NCBI RefSeq assembly: GCF_041261445.1
Contig: NZ_JBGCCU010000003.1
Coordinates: 580,998 to 644,997, forward strand
Direction: 5' to 3'
Source: Catenulispora sp. EB89
GTDB taxonomy: Bacteria > Actinomycetota > Actinomycetes > Streptomycetales > Catenulisporaceae
Length of the DNA: 64,000 nt
In this document: piece after piece, positions 1 through 7,727 of the stretch
How positions within the stretch are numbered: the first letter of the stretch is position 1
How the letters are laid out: each line of letters begins with the position of its first letter
Notes under the pieces: generated by a model
What the model saw: the letters and a program-made list of their open reading frames with translations, nothing else
Told to the model about the DNA's origin: nothing
Database searches by the model: none
Program-made: the position numbers and the translations under genes

Positions 1-1
1 G

Positions 2-841
2 GGCCCGGAGTACACCGGCCTGAAGAGCCTGGTGCGCAGCGAGGGCCTGCACACGGTGTGCGAGGAAGCCGGCTGTCCGAACATCTATGAGTGCTGGGAG
101 GACCGGGAGGCCACCTTCCTCATCGGCGGCGACCAGTGCACCCGGCGCTGCGACTTCTGCCAGATCGACACCGGCAAGCCCAAGGCGTACGACACCGACG
201 AGCCGCGCCGCGTGGCCGAGTCGGTGCAGACCATGGGCCTGAAGTACGCCACCGTCACCGGCGTGGCCCGCGACGACCTCGAGGACGAGGGCGCCTGGCT
301 GTACGCCGAGACCGTCCGCCAGATCCACGCGATGCTGCCCGGCTGCGGCGTCGAGCTGCTGATCCCGGACTTCCACGCCAAGCCCGAGCACCTGGCCGAG
401 GTCTTCGGCAGCCGTCCCGAAGTGCTGGCGCACAACATCGAGACCGTGCCGCGCATCTTCAAGGAGATCCGCCCCGGCTTCCGCTACGAGCGCTCGCTGG
501 ACGTCATCCGCCAGGCCCGCGACTTCGGCCTGGTCACCAAGTCCAACCTGATCCTGGGCATGGGCGAGGAGCGCGAGGAGATCTCGCAGGCGCTGGCCGA
601 CCTGCGCGAGGCCGGCTGCGACCTGGTGACCATCACCCAGTACCTGCGGCCCTCGCCGCGGCACCACCCGGTGATGCGCTGGGTGAAGCCCGAGGAGTTC
701 GTGGAGCTGGCCGAGGAGGCCCGCGAGATGGGCTTCGGCGTCATGTCCGGGCCGCTGGTGCGTTCGTCGTACCGCGCCGGGCGGCTGTACAAGGAGGCTG
801 TCGAGGCGCGCGAGGCCGCGGCGGCCGGCGTGCCTGCGTGA
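2..841 (+). CDS. lipA: Lipoyl synthase, 5'-truncated by window edge
   Basis: Radical-SAM lipoyl synthase inserts two sulfurs into protein-bound octanoyl groups to make lipoyl cofactors for pyruvate dehydrogenase and glycine cleavage. The reading frame is open from base 2, and residues before the first in-frame GTG (32) already match the family (EYTGLKSL), so the true start lies upstream of the window. The auxiliary cluster motif [12 protein letters not shown] and the radical-SAM motif CTRRCDFC are both present, as is the late RSSY serine motif. Only the extreme N-terminus is missing. A strong hairpin 114 nt after the stop probably ends transcription. This is core metabolism and anchors the left end of the window as chromosomal. 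Confidence 0.97.
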   Translation, partial: GPEYTGLKSLVRSEGLHTVCEEAGCPNIYECWEDREATFLIGGDQCTRRCDFCQIDTGKPKAYDTDEPRRVAESVQTMGLKYATVTGVARDDLEDEGAWLYAETVRQIHAMLPGCGVELLIPDFHAKPEHLAEVFGSRPEVLAHNIETVPRIFKEIRPGFRYERSLDVIRQARDFGLVTKSNLILGMGEEREEISQALADLREAGCDLVTITQYLRPSPRHHPVMRWVKPEEFVELAEEAREMGFGVMSGPLVRSSYRAGRLYKEAVEAREAAAAGVPA

Positions 842-954
842 CGATCGCGCGACGTTCGGCGTGCCGTTCGACGTGACGTTCGACGCATCGGCCGGGGCAG
901 CCTCGCCGATTCGGCCCGATGGATATCAAGCACTTTCTTAGTGAGCTGTGACGA

Positions 955-985
955 ACGGCCCCGGTCCTAGTTGGACCGGGGCCGT
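955..985 (+). terminator. Intrinsic terminator after lipA
   Basis: Perfect 13-bp GC-rich inverted repeat (ACGGCCCCGGTCC with its complement) around the 5-nt loop TAGTT, followed by TTT. Its position 114 nt downstream of lipA and before the next gene fits a rho-independent-like terminator. Confidence 0.75.
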
Positions 986-1146
986 TTCGCATGCCGGACG
1001 CAGGGAATGCCCGGCATTGCGAAGCGCGTTACCACGATTTGACCGGCAACACCAGACCCTGTAACAAAGAAACCTGATAGTGGTGGTTGCCCGCCACAGG
1101 CTCCGTTCCCCGACGTCCCCCTTTTCTCTCTGGTCGAGGTTCCGCA

Positions 1147-1377
1147 ATGAGCATCGCAACGTCCTCCGCAACCGCTCCCACGACGCACACCGCCCGCCCC
1201 GCGGCGTCCTCCGTCCGCACGATGATCCTCACCTTCGAGCGCCGGGTCCTGCGGGCCGGCGGCCAGCGGGGCGCCCTGGCGAACGCCCGCGCGGCCGTGC
1301 TGGAGGGGCAGGAACGGGCCGCGCTGCGGGCCGAGGCCCACGAGTCGCTCACCAGGATGAGCATTCAGTCGCACTAA
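1147..1377 (+). CDS. Small hypothetical protein (76 aa)
   Basis: Short ORF starting at ATG 1147, preceded by GAGG seven bases upstream; an in-frame start at 1087 has no comparable ribosome site. The product has a Thr/Ala-rich N-terminus, then a charged, probably helical second half (RTMILTFERRVL onward) rich in Arg, Ala and Glu. No signal peptide or membrane segment is seen and no family is recognised. It lies between lipA and the DUF4191 gene on the same strand. Reading-frame GC bias looks coding, but the function is unknown. Confidence 0.5.
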   Translation: MSIATSSATAPTTHTARPAASSVRTMILTFERRVLRAGGQRGALANARAAVLEGQERAALRAEAHESLTRMSIQSH

Positions 1378-1427
1378 GGTCCGCACTGGTTTACCACCAG
1401 GCGCCAGTACCACGTATTCTGCGTGGC

Positions 1428-2156
1428 ATGGCACGCGACACCACGACGAAGACCCCCGCCGGCGGGGATGCGCCCAAGAAAAAGGGCCGGCTGAAGCAGA
1501 TCCGCGAGGTCTACGGGATGACCCGCAAGGAGGATCCCAAGCTTCCCCTGGTGCTGGCCGCCTGGGCCGTGGCCGCCCTGGTGGTGTTCGTGGTCCTGGG
1601 CTTCCTGCTCGGCTCCCCGGTGTTCTACGGGATCTTCGGCATCCCGGTCGCCGTGCTGGCCGCGATGATCGTCTTCGGGCGGCGGGCGCAGCGCGCGGCG
1701 TACTCCTCGATCAGGGACCAGGCCGGCGCCGCCGCCTCGGTGCTGGACACGCTGCGCCGCGGCTGGGACGTCACCCCCGGCGTGCGCTTCAACCGGCAGC
1801 AGGACATGATCCACCGGGTGCTGGGCCGCCCGGGCATCATCCTGGTGGGCGAGGGCAACCCGAACCGGCTCAAGGCGCTGTTCACCGAGGAGCGCCGGCA
1901 CCTGACCCGGCTGTTCGGCCCGGACGTGCCGCTGGTCGCCGAGGACATCGTGGCCGGCGACGACGAGGGCATGGTGCCGCTGGGCAAGCTGAACAAGACG
2001 GTGATGCGGCTCAAGCCCGCCACCGGGAAGGCCTACCTGCGTCCGGCGCAGGTGCAGGAGTACCAGAACCGGCTCAAGGCCGTCGGGCCGAACATGCCGA
2101 TCCCGAAGGGCCCGATGCCCCGCAACGGCAAGATGCCGCGGGGCCAGGTGCGCTAA
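1428..2156 (+). CDS. DUF4191 family membrane protein
   Basis: A 242-aa protein with a lysine-rich N-terminus (about 30 aa), then two closely spaced hydrophobic helices (about residues 40-85) and a soluble C-terminal domain ending in a Pro/Gly/Arg-rich basic tail. This layout and its place between lipA and glnA in Actinobacteria match the DUF4191 family, whose biochemical role is unknown. ATG 1428 is chosen because the preceding in-frame sequence (from 1080) lacks family features. It ends at a strong bidirectional hairpin shared with the convergent RDD gene. Confidence 0.85.
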   Translation: MARDTTTKTPAGGDAPKKKGRLKQIREVYGMTRKEDPKLPLVLAAWAVAALVVFVVLGFLLGSPVFYGIFGIPVAVLAAMIVFGRRAQRAAYSSIRDQAGAAASVLDTLRRGWDVTPGVRFNRQQDMIHRVLGRPGIILVGEGNPNRLKALFTEERRHLTRLFGPDVPLVAEDIVAGDDEGMVPLGKLNKTVMRLKPATGKAYLRPAQVQEYQNRLKAVGPNMPIPKGPMPRNGKMPRGQVR

Positions 2157-2212
2157 TCGTCGCAAAGCCTACGTCCGCCGGACGTAACCCCGGCGAAACG
2201 CCACGGAACGTA

Positions 2213-2249
2213 CGACGGCCCGTGACCGGTGATCGGTCGCGGGCCGTCG
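2213..2249. terminator. Bidirectional terminator between DUF4191 and RDD genes
   Basis: The outer repeat CGACGGCCCG / CGGGCCGTCG encloses an inner paired GACCG/CGGTC, giving a stem of about 16 bp with one G-T wobble around GTGAT. It lies between convergent genes. Confidence 0.65.
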
Positions 2250-2352
2250 GCGTTTCGGGGATGTCGCTGGTCAGCGGCGGGACGGCCACGACATGGTCGA
2301 CGGCGCGGCATTGGTCTGGGTGACGCGGTCGCTCAGCCGGCGGGCGAACCGC

Positions 2353-2760
2353 TCAGCGGGTGCTGACGATCATCGTGCGCGCGATCCGGTCGTGCAGGCC
2401 GCGGCCGTCGGCGTCCCAGACCACCGCGGGGATGACCAGGAACAACAGCACGGTGCGCATGCCGATCGAGTACAGCGAGGCCCGGCCGCCCTGGTCGGAG
2501 CCGACCCGCAGGCCCAGCACCGCCATCCCGAGCGTGGAGCCGCTGATCCCCAGCCCCACCAGGTAGATCACGGCCAGCAGGCTCAGCGCCGCGAACTGGC
2601 CGTTGCGCAGCAGCCGGTCGCCGACCAGCAGGTACGCCATGCCGTAGGCGATGGCCCAGTCGATCATCAGCGCGGCCAGCCGGCGGCCGAGCGAGGCCAT
2701 CGAGCCCGGACCGGTGCGCGGGAGGCCAAAGCGCTGGCCGGAATAGTCGGACGAGGTCAT
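2353..2760 (-). CDS. RDD family membrane protein
   Basis: A 135-aa integral membrane protein with three to four hydrophobic segments. It has the RDD-type opening (SLGRRLAALMIDWAIAYG, Arg then Asp in the first helix) and the late conserved segment GRGLHDRIARTMI. RDD proteins are proposed transporters or membrane accessory proteins with no settled substrate. ATG 2760 is preferred over the GTG nine bases upstream because it gives the usual short polar N-terminus. In many actinobacteria this gene sits next to glnA, here divergently. Confidence 0.85.
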   Translation of the reverse strand: MTSSDYSGQRFGLPRTGPGSMASLGRRLAALMIDWAIAYGMAYLLVGDRLLRNGQFAALSLLAVIYLVGLGISGSTLGMAVLGLRVGSDQGGRASLYSIGMRTVLLFLVIPAVVWDADGRGLHDRIARTMIVSTR

Positions 2761-3000
2761 GGCGTCCACGGTACTCCGCGCCGTTTAGAGGTCCGCCACC
2801 AACGTCGGACAAGCCGTTCCACAAGCGCCGCGGGGCCCACAGGGTAGGTTGGAGAAGACCCGGGCTCTGTGTAACACGCCGGAAACAAAAGGGACACGGC
2901 CGGGAAACCCCCCGGTCCTACGGTCGCATGAGTGCCTGATGGGTCCCGGCCCCGGTGGCGAGAGGCTTCCGGCCGGTGAGAATACTCAAAGGAGTAGTGG

Positions 3001-4425
3001 ATGTTCTCGAACGCCGACGAGGTACTCAAGTACCTCAGGGACAACGACGTGAAGAGCGTCGACGTGCGGTTCTGTGACCTGCCCGGGGTGATGCAGCACT
3101 TCACGGTGCCGGTCGAGTCGTTCGACGCCGACGTCTTCTCGCACGGCCTGGCCTTCGACGGCTCCTCGATCCGCGGCTTCCAGGCCATCCACGAGTCGGA
3201 CATGCAGCTGCTGCCCGACCCCAGCACCGCGCGCCTGGACCCGTTCCGCGCCGAGAAGACGCTGAACCTGAACTTCTTCATCCACGACCCGCTGACCGGT
3301 GAGGCCTACTCCCGCGACCCGCGCAACGTGGCCAAGAAGGCCGAGGCGTTCCTCAAGGGCACCGGCATCGCCGACACGGCGTACTTCGGCCCCGAGGCCG
3401 AGTTCTACGTCTTCGACGACGTGCGCTTCGCCTCCGGCCCGGACGAGAGCTACTACCACATCGACGCCGAGGCCGCGTTCTGGAACACCGGGCGCGCCGA
3501 GGAGGGCGGCAACCGCGGCTACAAGCCGCGCGTCAAGGGCGGCTACTTCCCGGTCGCCCCGAACGACCACTACACGGACCTGCGCGCCACCATGAGCCGC
3601 ACCCTGATCGACTCCGGCCTGATCGTCGAGCGCCAGCACCACGAGGTCGGCTCGGCCGGCCAGGCGGAGATCAACTACCGCTTCAACACCCTGCTGGCCG
3701 CCGCCGACGACCTGATGCTGTTCAAGTACATCATCAAGAACGTCGCCTGGAACGCCGGCAAGACCGCCACCTTCATGCCGAAGCCGGTCTTCGGCGACAA
3801 CGGCTCGGGCATGCACTGCCACCAGAGCCTGTGGAAGGACGGCGTCCCGCTGTTCTACGACGAGGTCGGCTACGCGGGCCTGTCGGACACCGCCCGCCAC
3901 TACATCGGCGGCCTCCTGAAGCACGCCCCGTCCCTGCTGGCCTTCACCAACCCGACGGTGAACAGCTACCGCCGCCTGGTCCCCGGCTACGAGGCCCCGG
4001 TGAACCTGGTCTACTCCCAGCGCAACCGCTCGGCGTGCATCCGCATCCCGATCACCGGCTCGAACCCGAAGGCCAAGCGCATCGAGTTCCGCTGCCCGGA
4101 CCCCTCGTCGAACCCGTACCTGGCCTTCTCCGCGATGATGATGGCCGGCCTGGACGGCGTGAAGAACAAGATCGAGCCGATGGCCCCGGTCGACAAGGAC
4201 CTGTACGAGCTCCCCCCGGACGAGCACGCCTCGATCCCGCAGGTGCCCGGCAGCCTGCCGGCGGTACTGGACTCGCTGGAGGCCGACCACGGCTACCTGC
4301 TCGAGGGCGGCGTGTTCACGCAGGACCTGATCGACACGTGGATCTCGTACAAGCGCGAGCGCGAGGTGGACCCGGTTCGGCTGCGTCCGACGCCGCACGA
4401 GTTCGAGCTGTACTTCGACATCTAA
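3001..4425 (+). CDS. glnA: Glutamine synthetase type I
   Basis: A 474-aa dodecameric glutamine synthetase, which condenses ammonia and glutamate using ATP and is central to nitrogen assimilation. Visible family motifs are DGSSIRGF, the metal/substrate segment [14 protein letters not shown], the ATP/glutamate-binding segment VYSQRNRSA, and the adenylylation loop DKDLYELPP with Tyr about residue 402, indicating a GSI-beta enzyme controlled by adenylylation. Start ATG 3001 follows AAAGGAG. The upstream 150 bp carries no other gene and should hold its promoter. A perfect 15-bp hairpin lies downstream. Core gene, intact. Confidence 0.97.
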   Translation: MFSNADEVLKYLRDNDVKSVDVRFCDLPGVMQHFTVPVESFDADVFSHGLAFDGSSIRGFQAIHESDMQLLPDPSTARLDPFRAEKTLNLNFFIHDPLTGEAYSRDPRNVAKKAEAFLKGTGIADTAYFGPEAEFYVFDDVRFASGPDESYYHIDAEAAFWNTGRAEEGGNRGYKPRVKGGYFPVAPNDHYTDLRATMSRTLIDSGLIVERQHHEVGSAGQAEINYRFNTLLAAADDLMLFKYIIKNVAWNAGKTATFMPKPVFGDNGSGMHCHQSLWKDGVPLFYDEVGYAGLSDTARHYIGGLLKHAPSLLAFTNPTVNSYRRLVPGYEAPVNLVYSQRNRSACIRIPITGSNPKAKRIEFRCPDPSSNPYLAFSAMMMAGLDGVKNKIEPMAPVDKDLYELPPDEHASIPQVPGSLPAVLDSLEADHGYLLEGGVFTQDLIDTWISYKREREVDPVRLRPTPHEFELYFDI

Positions 4426-4587
4426 ATACGCTCAGGGCAGCTGCCTGCGCCTCAAGCACAGAAACCGCAGCTGACCAGCACTAAGACTGTTGGACGCCTT
4501 GTATTGATCATGGGTGTTTTCGAGCCTCATTTGGGCCCGAAATGGGCCGGATGATCTTGGTTAGACAGTCTGAGAACGTCGATCGCG

Positions 4588-4622
4588 GTGGGTCCGCGAG
4601 CCTCTACGGCTCGCGGACCCAC
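4588..4622 (+). terminator. Hairpin terminator downstream of glnA
   Basis: Perfect 15-bp inverted repeat (GTGGGTCCGCGAGCC with its complement) around TCTAC, 163 nt after the glnA stop. There is no T-run beyond ACTGTCG, as is common for actinobacterial terminators. It marks the right end of the conserved core block. Confidence 0.6.
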
Positions 4623-5044
4623 TGTCGTTTGGTGGGCGCAGACCCCGTTGCAGTCCAGCCCTGCCACTGCGGCCGGCTGAATGCGCCAATCGGGTGATGC
4701 GGCACATCGCGCGGACAGTTCCGGGATCTAAAGCCGGACTTCAGAGGTAGCCCGCGACGGACGCGGACTCGCCGCACCCAGGAGGACGCCTCCTTATGAA
4801 CAACCCGCTGAAGCTTGTCGCCACGTCCCCTGCCCCCCACCACCGACCCGCAGCGTCGCCCCCTCGTTAACACATTGACAGAGCCTGCGCCACTCAGAAC
4901 GGCGTCTTCAGCGAAAGTCTGCCGCCAAGGCTGATTCGCGAATGAGAGGCCTGCTCCCCAAGGCCGAGACCGACCTATGGTCGTCTCAGCTGATCAGGTT
5001 CGGACTCTGACCCACCAAGACCAGGGCACAGAGAGGACACCAGG
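4623..5044. other. Non-coding stretch before the integrase genes
   Basis: About 420 bp with no convincing ORF or RNA gene. No intact tRNA, which would be expected at one edge of a tRNA-targeting element, is visible here. The left border of the inserted DNA probably falls somewhere in this stretch. Confidence 0.4.
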
Positions 5045-5269
5045 TTGGCCCGCCCTCGCACCGTTACTCCACCGCGCAAAGAGACCTGGCACAACATCCC
5101 AGAGCGGCTGTGGAGCCACAAAGAAACCGCTGCGTTCCTCCAGCTCTCTGAGCAGACCCTCTACTACATGAACCACGTCGGCGAAGGACCGCGGTCGTAC
5201 CGAGTCGGACGCTACCGCCGCTACAACCCGCACGACGTCATGACCTGGCTCGAATCAAAGGCCTCGTAG
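5045..5269 (+). CDS. Small HTH excisionase-like protein
   Basis: A 74-aa protein with a MerR/AlpA-type helix-turn-helix (WSHKETAAFLQLSEQTLYYM, then the wing segment RSYRVGRYRRYNPHDV), the usual form of excisionases (Xis) of actinobacterial integrative elements. The start appears to be TTG 5045 downstream of CACCAGG. It lies 22 bp upstream of a tyrosine integrase on the same strand, so the two are probably cotranscribed. Such proteins bend att DNA and favour excision; some also regulate transfer genes. Confidence 0.8.
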   Translation: MARPRTVTPPRKETWHNIPERLWSHKETAAFLQLSEQTLYYMNHVGEGPRSYRVGRYRRYNPHDVMTWLESKAS

Positions 5270-5291
5270 TCCCTGCAGAAAGGTGGTTCTC

Positions 5292-6620
5292 GTGCCCGAA
5301 CCGTACGACCGCTGGCACAAGACACACCCCAAGCCGGGAGAGAAGCCGTGCTCGGCGCACGACAAGGTACCCAGCGCGAAGCATGGCAGGGGCAAACGCT
5401 GGGCCGCCCGCTGGGTGGATCCCGACGGCGAGCCGCAGGAGAGCCTGTTCGACAGGCGACCCGACGCAGTCCAGCACCTTAACAAGGTCGCCGCAGCGCT
5501 GGACGCGGGCACCTACATCGCCCCTCGCAACGGATTGGTGCTGCTCGAAAGCGTCGCCCAGCGATGGCTCGACAGCAGGAACTTCAAGTCGCCGCGGACG
5601 TACGCCCAGTACGAGTCGCGAATCAACAACCACATCATCGACGTTCTCGGCAAGCTACGGCTCTGCGACATCAAACCGTCCACGATCGTCGCGTGGATCA
5701 ACGGCCGCCGAGAGTACGGCCTCGACGAAACCACCATCGGTCTCGTCCTCGCACATCTCGCGGCGATCATGGAGTCGGCCCTGGACGACGAGCTGATTGC
5801 GAAGAACCCCTGCCGGGCGAAGTCAGTTCGCGACGTCAAGCCGAAACGCTCCAAGCGACCGGCCCGCAAAGCACCTCTTAGCGGGCGGCAGTTGGAGGCG
5901 CTGCGCGAGAACCTACCCGACCGCTACAAGACGCTCGTGGATGTCACCCGAGGCCTTGGCATGCGCCAAGGCGAGGTCTTCGCGTTCAGTCCGGACGACA
6001 TCGACTGGGCCAAGAAAGTCGTCCACGTACGACGACAGTTCGCCTGGGACCGCGGAACGATGGTCTTCGCACCACCCAAGTGCAGCGACCTCGATGAGGA
6101 ACGCGACCGCTTCGTCCCTGCAGCAGACGAAGTCTTGTTCGCCATCATGGCTCACGCCGACGCATTCCCTCCGGTCGAGGTCACCCTTCCCTGGAAGACA
6201 CGCGATGGAGAGCTGCGCACCACCGTCGTCTTCTTCACATCGCGCGAGGGCAAGCCGTTGAACAAGAACTACATCAACTGGGTCTGGAAGGGCGGCCTGG
6301 AGCAAGCAGGAATCATCAAGGCGCTCAACGACAAGCCCATCGGCCGAGGACGCAAGTGGGAGCCGTGCCGCGACAAGATGATGCACGCCGGCCGCCACGA
6401 CTACGCGACGCAGCGGCTCGGTGAAGGCATGGACATCTTCACGCTCTCAGTCAGGCTTGGCCACGCTGACCCGGCCTACACACTCCGCAAGTACACGCAC
6501 GAGCCCGAGACGGATTATGAGGTAGAACGGCAGCGAATCGACGAGACGCTGCGTGCCACGAGGTCACGAGCTTCCGATTTCGACACGCCCTCGGCATGGG
6601 ACCCGGGGTGGCTCCATTGA
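5292..6620 (+). CDS. int: Tyrosine site-specific integrase
   Basis: A 442-aa integrase for insertion of a mobile element by tyrosine recombination. It has a basic N-terminal arm-binding region, a SAM-like core-binding domain (about residues 75-170) and a catalytic domain with Arg I in GLGMRQGEVF, the HxxR box HAGRHDYAT, LGHADPAYT and the nucleophilic Tyr in LRKYTHE. GTG 5292 is chosen because AAAGG is well spaced from it; GTG 5283 is too close. The gene looks intact. A tRNA-Lys 3' fragment lies 266 bp after the stop, the expected place for its attachment site. Confidence 0.9.
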   Translation: MPEPYDRWHKTHPKPGEKPCSAHDKVPSAKHGRGKRWAARWVDPDGEPQESLFDRRPDAVQHLNKVAAALDAGTYIAPRNGLVLLESVAQRWLDSRNFKSPRTYAQYESRINNHIIDVLGKLRLCDIKPSTIVAWINGRREYGLDETTIGLVLAHLAAIMESALDDELIAKNPCRAKSVRDVKPKRSKRPARKAPLSGRQLEALRENLPDRYKTLVDVTRGLGMRQGEVFAFSPDDIDWAKKVVHVRRQFAWDRGTMVFAPPKCSDLDEERDRFVPAADEVLFAIMAHADAFPPVEVTLPWKTRDGELRTTVVFFTSREGKPLNKNYINWVWKGGLEQAGIIKALNDKPIGRGRKWEPCRDKMMHAGRHDYATQRLGEGMDIFTLSVRLGHADPAYTLRKYTHEPETDYEVERQRIDETLRATRSRASDFDTPSAWDPGWLH

Positions 6621-6886
6621 CACGAAAGGGCACTACCGACCGCGGATTGAGCCCGTGTGACGCCCCGTCCGGTCACGATCTACATAGAGCATTTAGAGCT
6701 CCACATCGCCAGGTCCCCGACGCTGCTTGACCCGTCGGGGACGTGGTCGCGGGCCCGGAGCGGATCATGCGTAGGTTGATACCCCTGGGGGGATACCGTT
6801 TAGATGGACGCGCAATCGACCAGCATCGAAGCGCGCAGCTTTCAATCAGCGGCACGGTCTTCCTCTGATTTTGGGAGTGCCCACCG

Positions 6887-6936
6887 GCGGACTCTTAATC
6901 CGCGGGTTCGGGGTTCAAGTCCCTGGCGGCGCACCC
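6887..6936 (+). other. 3' half of a tRNA-Lys (CTT) gene, probable att site
   Basis: The sequence folds as an anticodon arm (GCGGA stem, loop CTCTTAA with anticodon CTT, TCCGC), a 5-nt variable loop, a T arm (CGGGG TTCAAGT CCCTG) and the 3' acceptor strand GCGGCGC with discriminator A. No D arm or matching 5' acceptor strand (GCGCCGC) precedes it, so it cannot be a working tRNA. Such 3' halves are left at the far end of elements that insert into tRNA genes and regenerate the intact copy at the other end. That intact tRNA-Lys is not in the window. Confidence 0.75.
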
Positions 6937-7102
6937 ATAGCAGGCTACAGAACATCTAGTGTGAGCTGGGGTTTTGTGTTTTAGATCTTGAAATGGTTCA
7001 ACCTCTTGATGACCCGTCAGGACCGGTAGTCCGGGATTGATCCAGGGTCAGTTCAAGATCAGGACAGCCTCCGGGCATCAAACCCCTGCCCTGTCGGCCA
7101 CT

Positions 7103-7178
7103 CCTGCGGATTTTCGATCCGCAGGATCGGTCCTCATCCGCCTCACATGCGGCCACCAGCGGATTCCAATCCGCTGGT
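7103..7178. repeat. Two perfect palindromes sharing a GCGGAT core
   Basis: CCTGCGGAT-TTTCG-ATCCGCAGG (7103-7125) and ACCAGCGGATT-CC-AATCCGCTGGT (7155-7178) are perfect inverted repeats about 50 bp apart, centre to centre. Both share the GCGGA/TCCGC stem with the anticodon arm of the tRNA fragment 200 bp upstream. They lie between the att site and the 3' end of an integrase remnant, so they could be recombinase or excisionase sites, tRNA-derived relics or hairpin terminators. Confidence 0.6.
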
Positions 7179-7229
7179 ACCGGCGATTGAGACGCGCGTC
7201 TGGTACCAAACACCACCTTCCCCGCCAAC

Positions 7230-7541
7230 CTACGGCGCCTTCCTCGTCGGCTCCAACCCACGGGTGAGCGCCCGACCGATCGCGTCGGCGGCCTGGTGCT
7301 TGAGGCTGGTGAACACCGAGGTGTAAATGTCGGCGGTGACCCTGGTCGAGGAGTGCCCTAGCACCTCGGACATCACTTTCAGATCGACACCGCTGTGCAA
7401 GGCGACCGAGGCGGCGCCTTGCCGGAGGTCGTGAAGCCGGATCGGAGGTATCTGCGTCTCCCGGACCAGTTGCTAGAACTGGCGGCTGACCACATCCGGG
7501 TGGATGCCAACTCCGTCGGGCCGGGTGAACACCAGAAATTT
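7230..7541 (-). pseudogene. C-terminal half of a dead tyrosine integrase
   Basis: The minus strand encodes the catalytic end of a Streptomyces-type integrase: VFTRPDGVGIHPDVVSR, then an in-frame TAG at 7473-7475, then IRLHDLRQGAASVA (HxxR box), LGHSSTRVT and the nucleophile region ADIYTSV, ending at TAG 7230-7232. The stop codon and abrupt loss of homology near 7541 show it is broken. The missing middle part with Arg I (TGMRRGE) is found on the same strand at 12829-12962, separated by 5.3 kb of nuclease genes. Its 3' end faces the tRNA-Lys att site, the usual integrase/att arrangement. Confidence 0.85.
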
Positions 7542-7727
7542 GCACCGATATTCACCTGCGACGTCGTGACCTGCGGATTTCTGGCACCGCGGGCACGCGA
7601 ACGCTGGATTCCGCGACTTCGCCAAGTGCCCGCACGCTGTCGCCACCGACCCGTAGGCTCGCCAGGACCGAGGCCGACCCCTGCGGGAGCTGGGTCGACA
7701 TCGCATCTCGGATTAGCGGAGGACAGC

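Noticed and set aside
2986..4398. 470-aa antisense ORF opposite glnA
   Set aside because: It is a shadow of high-GC3 codons in glnA: low-complexity Val/Arg/Ala/Leu, no motif, no ribosome site.
6860..6936. Functional tRNA-Lys gene
   Set aside because: The D arm and 5' acceptor strand are absent; upstream sequence does not pair with the 3' acceptor.
7395..7727. In-frame 5' extension of the 817-aa protein
   Set aside because: It runs antisense through the integrase remnant, has no ribosome site and no conserved look; GTG 7728 has GGAGG.
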